From contig VXCM01000440.1 in assembly GCA_014773175.1 (NCBI GenBank), positions 62,001 to 126,000 of the forward strand: 64,000 nt of DNA. The letters are read 5' to 3'. Numbering within the stretch: position 1 is the first letter of the stretch; the number at the start of each line of letters is the position of its first letter. The DNA is from Lucifuga dentata. Lineage: Eukaryota; Chordata; Actinopteri; Ophidiiformes; Bythitidae. Shown here piece by piece: positions 51,601 to 60,600 of this stretch. Below the pieces are notes generated by a model. That model worked only from the letters and a program-made list of their open reading frames with translations, searched no databases and was not told the DNA's origin. Position numbers and translations under genes: made by a program.

Positions 51601-52867
51601 GAGATCAGTACAATGGATCTTTCAGCCAATAAGACTTTACCTTCCCATCTATTGTCCCCTGGGGGGGCTATACATCTCATCTGCAAACAGTTGATGCAGA
51701 GACTGAAGTCAGATATATGGCCCATTGACTGCCATTCTGCTGACTAAAGGGAGAAGGTGATTGTGATGACCCCAACAGTACCAGGCAACATACTCAGCAG
51801 GTCAGAAATGAAGAGGGAGGGAGAGAATACAATCAAAAGACAGTCTGACTGTATTCAGGATCAAATCCACCACTAAAATATTTGCTGCAGTTGGTAAATG
51901 TAAAATCGTCACTCATTAAAAAATACACCTTATAGCCTCTGCAAATTCATCTTAGTGGCCCTCGGAGAACACAGTCAATTCTAGAGATGAATGAAAATTC
52001 AATGCATGGCTTGGAAAGGACTCATAAAGCATAACGAGCAAATTAAGTGACTGTCAATTAGTCTCATGCTCGGTCATGGCATCTCAGGTCTTGAGATGGG
52101 ACAAGTAACAGCATTTATGGTCTAGGCTTTTGTGTGCATTAATTTTTGTGTGCATTGAATTTTTGGATTGTGCTCCTCATCTATAACCTGTAGCCTACCT
52201 TGATGAGTTTGCACCTGATCTGCGCTGACACCATATGGCTGTTCCTCAGGTTTCCCACTCGGAACATGAGGCACAACTTCCCGTCCCGCTGCGAAATCAC
52301 CGCGTCCTGACTGAACATCAGCGTCTCTGCGCGCTTCTTCGGCTGCGACATCTTGATAAACATGCAGCCGATGAGAAACGCGTCCACGATGGAGCCCAGC
52401 AGCGACTGGAAGAGGAAGAGGATGATACCCTCCGGGCACTTCTCCGTAATGTAGCGGTAGCCGTATCCGATAGTCGCCTCCGTTTCGATGAAAAACAGGA
52501 AAGCGGAGGGAAAGTTGTACACGTTGGCGACGCATGGGGTGTAGGACGAGTCGTGGCCGCCGTGGCTCAGGTCACCACGGATGTAGGCGATCACCCACCA
52601 CATTGAAGCCATGACCAGCCATGCCACTGTGTAAGTAAGAATGAAGATAAGTAGGTTCCACCGCCACTTAAGATCCACCAGCGTGGTGAAGAGATCGGAG
52701 ATGTACCGGCTGGTCTCCCCGCCAAGGTTACCGTGCTGGACATTGCATCGGCCGTTCTTCTCCACAAACCGCTGCCTCTTTCTTTTCACCGGCGCGGAAA
52801 AAGTCATGCTCCTGTTGGTGTTTACCACCTGGTAGTCCTCCCCAAATTTCCTCCGTATCGCAGACAT
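41973..52867 (-). CDS. kcnj3: G protein-activated inward rectifier K+ channel 1 (GIRK1/Kir3.1)
   Basis: This is a subunit of heterotetrameric G-protein-gated inward-rectifier K+ channels, opened by G-beta-gamma and PIP2 at the plasma membrane of excitable cells. There are three exons on the minus strand: 52867-52199, 43463-43247 and 42646-41973 (TGA 41975-41973). They total 519 codons, against 501 in human. Phases agree, and the junction residues match human Kir3.1 ([13 protein letters not shown] and [13 protein letters not shown]). Residues: M1 about 70-92, pore helix with GIRK1-type Phe126, filter TIGYG 132-136, M2 about 146-172 with Asp162. The C-tail has LPxKLxxM-type repeats and ends [12 protein letters not shown]. 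Start ATG 52867 gives MSAIRRKFG, as in human MSALRRKFG; an in-frame ATG four codons upstream (52879) is an alternative. The Phe and the long tail argue for kcnj3 over kcnj5, kcnj6 or kcnj9. Confidence 0.96.
42647..43246 (-). other. kcnj3: kcnj3 intron 2 (600 bp)
   Basis: A short intron holding a retrotransposon 3' tail (about 42975-43115) and a poly-A run with N at 43203. Confidence 0.8.
42975..43115 (+). mobile_element. 3' tail of a non-LTR retrotransposon or derived SINE
   Basis: The plus strand reads 'gtagtgaaagaggacatgaa', 'gttagttggtgtgagagaag', 'cagatgattcgctgtggtga', 'cccctgaagggaaagccgaaa' and then an AAGAAGAAGAT-type tail. This is the closing sequence of a common teleost non-LTR element (reverse-transcriptase end followed by a conserved 3' UTR). 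It is antisense to kcnj3 and 5'-truncated. I do not name the clade. Confidence 0.6.
43247..43463 (-). other. kcnj3: kcnj3 exon 2
   Basis: A 217-nt exon encoding [14 protein letters not shown] through [14 protein letters not shown], part of the cytoplasmic beta-sandwich that binds G-beta-gamma. The acceptor is CCAG|TCC and the donor ACAG|GTAGGA, phase 1. Confidence 0.95.
43979..44113. repeat. about 67-bp direct duplication around a single N (assembly artefact)
   Basis: 43979-44045 recurs as 44047-44113, with N at 44046. Confidence 0.85.
44291..44419. repeat. 64-bp direct duplication around a single N (assembly artefact)
   Basis: 44291-44354 recurs as 44356-44419, with N at 44355. Confidence 0.85.
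45403..45531. repeat. 64-bp direct duplication around a single N (assembly artefact)
   Basis: 45403-45466 recurs as 45468-45531, with N at 45467; the copy ends in an A-rich tract. Confidence 0.85.
52199..52867 (-). other. kcnj3: kcnj3 exon 1 (transmembrane core)
   Basis: Encodes residues 1-223: N-terminal cytoplasmic domain, M1, P loop, M2 and the start of the cytoplasmic domain, ending [13 protein letters not shown]. The donor on the minus strand is AAG|GTAGGC at 52199/52198, phase 0. Confidence 0.95.
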
Positions 52868-53420
52868 TGTATCAATCACCTATTTGTGATAAGCAATCAA
52901 TACTTGTGCCAAATCAGGCTTTTTACGCAACTTTGGCACCCCTGCCCAAAACAATGCAATTACATTCCGCACACGACTCGCATCCTGTGATGGAGATGCG
53001 CCTCTGTCCTTGCAAATTAACCGCAAGTGAGCAGAGATTCTGCGCAATACATGTTACTAATCGGTCCTTTACACAGAAGGGTCTTCATTGATCCCCGCAG
53101 TTTCCCCCTGCAAGTGCAACTTTTTCTTCATGTCTCATCCATGGAAATATAAACGCATACTAAACATTTTTCTCAGAAATAAAGGCTGCAATGAAGCTGG
53201 ATTCTAATGCTGCATCCTCGGAAGATCAACCTAGGTGTGCAGTTTACAGCGTGTGTATGCTCCAGTGCTCACCTCTGGCTGGAAACGCATTCAAGTGGGA
53301 GTGACTTCAAATTAAAGACTTGGAGAAGAACTGCAGCACCGGTAGCAAATTTCGCTTTTACTCGCGGGGAGGNGGGGGTGGTACGGAGAGGGGGGATGAT
53401 GTTTAAACTTGGATCCAATC
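52868..53420 (-). promoter_or_regulatory. kcnj3: kcnj3 5' UTR and probable promoter region
   Basis: This is the upstream flank of the kcnj3 start. It holds a G-rich patch (53365-53398, with N at 53373) and scattered CpG. No TATA box in a convincing position was identified. The call rests only on position. Confidence 0.35.
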
Positions 53421-54628
53421 AGATCTAAAGAAACCGTGCCAATGAACAACTGAATATGAGTATCATTTCCGTCATTTCATGTGTTTTTGTCATGTAACTT
53501 TTTATTTTTCTGGAACTCAATCACAGTTTTAGGAAGATTACCCTGTTAACAGATGGGTTATTCCACATGCTATGTTGATTGGCGACTATTTGGCTCCATC
53601 TAGTGTTACCCCACTGCAAGTAAACCTGAAGTTATGCCATTTGTGTCTGTGGCATGAGTCTCATCACACTGAAAGCAGTTACTGTTTCTTGGGTGCATAG
53701 TGACAATTTACAGTATTCCAGCACAGCTACACAGGAAATACTGTAAATTATCACATTGGTTTAGTGGATCATTATGGCTCACTTATGACACAAATTCAGA
53801 AATATTCTTTTTCCTTGTAAGTTAATTAAAACAACACAAATGTCAGTTATAATGTACAATTTACTGAGTGACCTTTAGAGAGTCAGTTTCAGTTTATTAA
53901 TATGTTTGTATCAATTGCATCCATTCAATGATGTATCACGTTTAATAGTAAATAGCCATTCTCTTCTTTAGTATTTTTACCCTTTCTAGCATGTAGGTAG
54001 TGCAATGACTGGCAGTTTCCATCATAATTAACTTTTTTCTATTCATCAGAAACAGACCTGATTCACCTCCTACATGCACAACAAGCCTGTATCCTGTAAC
54101 TTCATTTAAACGAGGGGGGAGGGGGCTCTTATTTGTTTGTTGAATTATGTGATCACTTTATCGCTTAGTACTAAATATTATTATTATTTATTCACAAAGT
54201 TTAAATACACATGTGCCTTGAACACAAGCTTGTAGCTGGCTATTACAATCTGAAACTGAACTGATATTACTAAATCTAAATATTAATGACAGAAGTTGAT
54301 CTTGTTTGATGAGTAACTGTTTTTGCTGTATAGGCTCCCTGCACCGAAAAATATGCTCAGAATCTGCCAGAAACCACAAAGTTTCTAAATCTTCTTCCAA
54401 TCCTTGCGAATGTCTGAGTTTATGTCTCTAGATGAAGCGAAAAGACCAACATAGTATTTTAAAAAAACATGACTTTCATATGTATGAGAAACTAAGTCAT
54501 ATAATGAAATAGTATCTCATAATTCTGACTTGACATCTCGATGCTGTACTTTTTCATGATTATGAGATAGAATATCATAATTACAAAAAGTATTTAATAT
54601 TTATTGCAGGTATATTGCACTGATTGAC
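53421..54628. other. kcnj3-znf281 intergenic DNA
   Basis: AT-rich sequence with one hairpin (53701-53753). No gene was seen. Confidence 0.5.
53701..53753. repeat. inverted repeat, 17-bp arms with one mismatch
   Basis: 53701-53717 pairs with 53737-53753 with one mismatch (position 53704); the loop is 19 nt. Confidence 0.75.
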
Positions 54629-54945
54629 TATTTCTATCACTGTACAGTGGAGTGTGACAGTGTTGTGTATGAGTGTTTCCATCAATGTACAGTGGTGTGT
54701 AATCATATTGTGTGTGTGTGTGTATGTGTGTGTGTGTTTCCATCATTTTACAGTGGTGTGTAATCATATTGAGTTTATTTATTTCCATCAATGTGCAGTA
54801 GTGTGTAATCATATTGTGTGTGTGTGTGTGTGTGTTTCCATCACTGTGCAGTGGTGTGTAATCATGTTGGGTTTATTTGTTTGGTTCACTGAACAGTAGT
54901 GTGTGATCATGTTGTGTATGAGTGTTTCCATCATTCTCAGTGCTG
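54629..54945. repeat. minisatellite, about 38-60 bp units, about 7 copies
   Basis: Units share a core like 'tttccatcaatgtacagtgg' followed by 'tgtgtaatcatattg'. They recur about seven times and are separated by variable (TG)n or 'gtttattt' spacers. Unit length varies because of the internal TG tract. It ends just upstream of the (TC)n tract and znf281 exon 1. Confidence 0.85.
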
Positions 54946-54956
54946 GCTGATTTATT

Positions 54957-55000
<44 letters not shown>

Positions 55001-55060
55001 GCCGCCTGTCTCCTCTCACGACCCGTCCGCGACACCCATAATTCCCCGCGCCAGGACAAG
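54940..55060 (+). promoter_or_regulatory. znf281: probable znf281 core promoter
   Basis: The (TC)n tract passes into a GC- and CpG-rich segment (ACGCCGCC, CCCGTCCGCGACACC, CCCCGCGCC) about 100-200 bp before a strong donor. No TATA box was seen. This looks like a dispersed, TATA-less promoter; the start site is not defined. Confidence 0.4.
54959..54998. repeat. (TC)n tract upstream of znf281 exon 1
   Basis: Twenty TC units immediately before the CpG-containing first exon. Pyrimidine tracts of this kind are common at vertebrate core promoters, so it may be part of the promoter. Confidence 0.95.
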
Positions 55061-55169
55061 ATGGAAGAAAGCAGCGACCGCCGGAGAACAATGTTTTGGC
55101 AATAAAACCCCAAAGCGGCGAATACGGAGAGAATACGGGCACGTTTGAACCAACTGCGGTCATGTGTAG
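55000..55169 (+). other. znf281: znf281 non-coding 5' exon
   Basis: A GC-rich segment ending at a strong donor, GTAG|GTAAGTGAG (55169/55170). It contains short upstream ATGs (for example at 55060) but no long frame. The 5' boundary is approximate. Joining to the acceptor at 57568 places 65 nt of leader before the start codon. Confidence 0.55.
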
Positions 55170-57568
55170 GTAAGTGAGAAACCAAATGGGCTTTTAATCT
55201 TGATGAATTCGTGGGCTTTGTCGAGATTTACGCGAGGCTAAATGGTTCGGCGCAAACGGGTGATGCAGCGAAAGCAGCATCATTGTTTCTGTTGCATGGG
55301 CCGTAATGCGGGTTTTCAATCGGGGTAGCTAGCAGCTAGCTAGCTCGTGGCAGCTTGATTGTTATAAACACAACTGACTGAGAGTACAGCTTTATTTAAC
55401 TCACACTTGAGGTTTGAAGTCAACATGTACCACAGTCGTCGAGGGATGTATTGCTAGCTAAATGTAGTGACGAGCTTTTTTAGGCTATAATCTCAGCTAA
55501 AGTTAGCTATCAATAAATAGAGCGCCAGCTTTCCTCGCAGCTAGACAGATTTGATTTCACGACCGTCATCAAAGCTTGGGAACTGGAGAATGACTAATTC
55601 GTACCGCTGACTTTAAAACAAGACGGCTTATTTTCAGTTATTTGCCATTACTAGTAAACGTTTTTCACTTGACTTAAGATGGATTTCTGACTGTTTCCTT
55701 TACTTGTGTTTATATTTAAACGCCNAAAAAAAAAAAAAAAAAAATCATGGATTCGGTGCAGACGATTGCTAGCTTGGTAGCAACACTAGGCTAAAATGCT
55801 ACGATTTCTGACTGTATCCCTTAAGTATGTTTGTAGTTAAATAGCCAAATCGAGGATTCGGCGCAAGCGTTAGTTAGCTTGATAGCAACACTAGGTAACA
55901 GGCTGAACGCTACGATACATTGTTCACATCAGGTCATATCAGGTAATATTTACTGTTTTAAGTATTTATTTACGACCACGTTGTCATGAATTCTGCTATG
56001 ACTTTATCAAAACTGCCGATTATGTTTTAACAGGAAATCTTTTGTAAATGTTTTGATTGAGGACGTGAAGATGCATTGATTGCCTTTCATTGTAGCTAGC
56101 CGGTTTGCTAGGTATGCTAACAAGCTGGCTAACTATTATGCATCACAAAAGCTCATCCGCTTTCAGTATAATTCAGTGTCGCGTAGCCAAATGGTCGACT
56201 GGTTTAGACTAAACAATACAATCTCACTGCAGCCATTATACCTCACGTATTCTGTTCACACACCCGACTTCGCCTGCCTAAAAACAACGTTGAATCTTAT
56301 GTTTTCACCTAAGATTGTTTGTTTTAGGCAAATTAGCTGAACCGATTTATTTTTCAGTACCACAAATAGTGTCCTCAGCGTTTTTATTCATGTTGGGTGA
56401 TTGGCTGAAGGTGCTGAGTTATGCTGTCAAGCAATTAAAAAAAAAATTACCACTCAAAATGTAAAATAACGAATCTAATCATTGAGCTTTCGAGCAATTC
56501 ATATTTTGGCAACAGTTGAAGTTGCATGTGATTCAGCATATCCCCTGTAGGATAACGATATGGATGAAATTTTTCATAGGCATCCTTTGATGTTTCTTCT
56601 TGTATTGCATTAAAGGCACAGAAACGTTTCAGATATTAGACTCACCAAATCCAATCTTTTGATTGAAGACATGACTTGATATTTTGTTATGCATGTTCCT
56701 TTAAAACATAGTTAATTGATATTACTCACTGGTAGGTCATGTTTTAATATCTGGAACTGGTGGATGGACATTATCTTATTACAATTAGACATTAATATAA
56801 AATTAAATTTGTGGTGTTTATCTTCAAGAAGTGTTTTTATCATAATTTCTTAGCTAAATGTTTAATGATGCCTGGAGCTGTACTGACTTTTTTTTTTATT
56901 TGAGTTTAATATTGAATTTAGTATAGGGTAACACTGATTCCATTTCAGTATTTCTGACATACTGGTTATTCTTTTACATTTATGAATACACATTGTGTTA
57001 TGTGCAAAATCTGGGTTGAATGTAACTGTGGAAGCTCAGAACTTATATTAGATGACTTAGCCTATTTGGTCTGCAGTGAATATCAGGTTGTGCCGTCATA
57101 ACACATAATCTGCTGTAGCTTGATCTGTGAATTAGCAAGTTGTAATACATAAACCTCACATTTAGACTTTTTCCACAATATTTATTCCTTCATTGTTGTA
57201 CTGCAGTACGACAAAAAAAAAAAAATNAAAAAAAAAAAAATACAGTAGGGTAAGAGATTCTCATTGATAATTAAATATATTTTGAGTAAAGAAGTCTTTG
57301 TGGTGGTTTAATGACAGTTTTGCACCCGGTGTTCAAATTAGGTAAACCCAAATAAATCCAATTAAATAATTAAGGTTTAACTTAAAGTGAAATTCAGGGG
57401 AAGCAGGTCCCTGGGAAGCCGATGTAGCTATGTCAGGCTAAATAACTTGCAGACAGGACCTGCCAGATTTGAGATATTCTAATACACTTCAAACACCTAT
57501 TATTTTAGGTTGCCACTTTCTGTATTCATCAAATCTAACTTGGCATTTCTGCCTCTGCTCTCTTTCAG
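55170..57568 (+). other. znf281: znf281 intron 1 (2.4 kb)
   Basis: No coding sequence. It holds a diverged tandem duplication (about 55682-55914), an A run with N at 55725 and another at 57227, and a repeated 'gctagctagc'-type motif near 55328-55345. Confidence 0.6.
55682..55914. repeat. diverged tandem duplication, about 115-bp units
   Basis: Unit 1 (about 55682-55802) and unit 2 (about 55803-55914) share in order 'gatttctgactgt', 'tttaaa'/'gttaaa', 'gaggattcggcgcaa'/'tggattcggtgca', 'tagcaacactagg' and 'gctacg'. They differ at many positions and at the poly-A with N (55725) in unit 1. Confidence 0.7.
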
Positions 57569-57633
57569 GATATTCTCATCCTGCAGCCCTTTCTAGTTTG
57601 ATTGCCCTCTTTCTCAAAGCAAAAACCACCACC

Positions 57634-60600
57634 ATGAGTATTATTCAGGACAAATTAGGCAACGAGTTTTTGCGCAATGGCGGCATGGACCCAAATTTTG
57701 CACCGGGCATGCTTATGTTCAGCCACCTGCCGCCCGTCACCAGCTTTACACGGCTAGCTTCTCCGTCCGTCATGGGCGACCTGCCTCAGGAGATGATCTT
57801 GAAGAAAGAACGTGACTCACCTCCAGAACACCAGGGCGCCGCTGCTGCCAGCACCGGGGGCTTCCTCCATGGTATGGGCATAAAGCAGGAGCGGCTAACT
57901 GAGCTGGATTACCGTATGCCCCTCTATGGAGGGGGCGGAGGAGTAGGGTTGAACTGTGCCGGAGGGGGCGCGGGGAAGAGTGGCACTGACATGTCGGAGA
58001 TGTCCTTTGGCAACCACCACCAAACTCACCAGAACATGCTCCTGCATGATCTCAGCCTCAGCAACGTGCGGTCCCTTGGAGAACCGGTATGGAATGCGTG
58101 TATCAAGAATCACAAGCATTCCATACTTGTGATTCTTGATAGTGTCTCAACTGGTGTGTGTGCGTGGTTAAGCCTATTCAAATCTGTTACGATGCTTTAG
58201 CTTTTGATAGACATATTCTGTGATTTGTCCTCAGATACCTGGAAGACCAGGTAAAGAGCCAAAAGAGTCCTCAGGTAGAAGAGGGCGGAGGAGCAACGGG
58301 GATGGGCAGGGAGGAAAAGGGCGAAGGAAACGCAACGATGCAAAGGTCAAACATTTACCTGTTTTGCCCATTTCGGTCACTTTCTCTTAGCATTTATTAA
58401 ATGTTCAACTGAAAAAAAAAATCTGCATAATTTGATAAAAATGGTTTTATGCCTATTATATCTTTACATCATTACATTTGATTTAATGTGGAAGGTTTAG
58501 CATTTTTAAGGACATAGCACTTTGTAATTTCTGCTTGTAGGCCATGATGTTGGATGCAGATGGAGCCTGCATGTCTCCCAGCTCAAAACCACATATCTGT
58601 GAGCACTGCAACGCTGCCTTCCGCAGCTCCTACCACTTGCGCAGACACGTACTCATCCACACAGGTGAGAGACTTTCTCTGTCTCGGTTATTACCTTAAA
58701 ACCTTTTAGCATATTGCTAGAAATGCTTCAATTTAAGTTTGTCCGTGGCTGTTTGAAAGAAAAACTGGACTATTTGTCAAAGCCTTTTTATCAACCTAAT
58801 ATATAATGAGAAATTTGGTAGCGTTGATGGTTAGATGTGTCTGTCTGCTTTACCAAACACAAAGTTGTCAGATGGAAACTGATCGATCAAAATTTTAATC
58901 GACGTTTCCTTGTATTGATGATTCCTTGTTTTCCCTTGGAATTTTGATGAAATATGCAACCTCATACCCAACTGCATGGTATAAGGCTGTTACTGCTGCT
59001 TAAGAACAAAGTTAAACTGTAGTGTTAAACTTAACTTACCTGTAATGACTCTAACTTCCTCATTAAAACATCCATTTTTAAAGAAAGCATAAAAACGGTA
59101 CTATTCACAGTTCTTCACTGTTACTTTTCTCCCTTCAAGCAAACGACTGACTGAGAACTTATTAAAAACCAGACGACTGCTAAAGTTAGGAATGACTCAA
59201 TAGTGACTCACGTGTTTCTGGTCATCTTAGTCATTCTCTTTGCTGGGAATTCCTCACTTGGCTCTTTGAACTTGAAATCATAAATGCCTTAAAGGAATGA
59301 TTAAAAAGACTATATCTAATAGCTTATTAGATTAACATGTATCCATTGTTCACTTTTAATATCTGAAGTGTAACTTTCAGCAAATAAAAGTTCTCAGTGG
59401 TCTGATTTTGAACCCCTAAAATGATTGTTGCCAAGCCAGTTTGATTTTTTGTGTATTAATTTCTAAATGTATAAATTCTGGTATTTTCATACTCATTACT
59501 TCTGCCATTCCAGATACACATTGCCAGTTTCCTTTCACATGTCTGTTAATAAATTGTCATTGTGTGGATTAGACTGTGCAGTAGGCGGGTCTCAGGATTT
59601 AATCAGAAGTTATTCATGTGTAGGTGTTCAATGAAATGTCATTGGTGCTCTGCCGCTTTGATGAATGATGCATGATGAACGCAGTCATATTCCCAAACCG
59701 GCTGAGCGTTAATTAATGTGGTGAGCGGACGGTTGTACTCTTGATCGCACAGGTGAGAGGCCTTTCCGGTGCAGTCAGTGTAACATGAGCTTCATTCAGA
59801 AGTACCTGCTGCAGCGACACGAGAAGATCCACAGCGGTGAGTTTGTCTTCTTTAAGGGAAATGTAGAGCTTCATTTCAAAAACACGATCAGAAGCAGCAA
59901 AAAAAAAAAAGACATAAAAGTTACAACACCCACTCAACAAATTGCATGTCATGAAGCGTGGGTTAGCTTATTAAGCGCCCTGAATTGTGAAATGTTTTTG
60001 AGTGTAGACTATTTTAGAATGAATCACCAAATCTGAAGCGTTGGATTTTTATTTTTCCTAAAATGGCTTTTATAGCATTTTGGATGGAATCTTTTTATTT
60101 GTCATCAGTATCAGTTTTCAGAGACTCTGTCGTAGCAACGCGATCCCTAACCCTGTTGCTTCTGTCCTCTGTAGGGGAGAAGCCTTTTAGCTGCGACCAG
60201 TGCAACATGCGCTTTATCCAGAAGTACCACATGGAGCGGCACAAAAGGACACACAGCGGCGAGAAGCCGTATCGCTGCGATACCTGCCAGCAAGTGGGTG
60301 ACGTGTAATCTGCGTGCTAAATAGATTATCACTGTTTTTATCCCAGTTGTTTTGCCTTTTTTATAGATATATTTTCCTTTTTTCCCCCTTCTTTTGCTTT
60401 TATTGATAAGCATTAACAATTAAAACTACTATTATTTTTTTGTAGTTTAAATCTCATATGAAGCCAGGTGTAAAGGGGATTAGTAGTCAATAATTGTTCA
60501 TGCATTTAGTATTTACATCTGCAGTAATTAATATAAACTGAAAAATTTGGACCCTAGCTACGTATAATTGCTATTGCAAAGTGTACCATAATTTTGAAAA

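Larger units (their letters stand above)
43464..52198 (-). other. kcnj3: kcnj3 intron 1 (8.7 kb)
   Basis: No other gene was recognised. The intron holds three single-N duplications (43979-44113, 44291-44419, 45403-45531), a poly-A run with N at 45892, a GC-rich N at 47690, a poly-T run with N at 51287, and minor (TG) tracts near 47270. Open frames are under 115 codons and unrecognised. Confidence 0.7.

Noticed and set aside
52235..52606. 123-codon open frame on the plus strand, antisense to kcnj3 exon 1
   Set aside because: It lies wholly opposite a strongly conserved channel exon, and the translation is low-complexity Arg/His/Glu-rich; it is a shadow frame.
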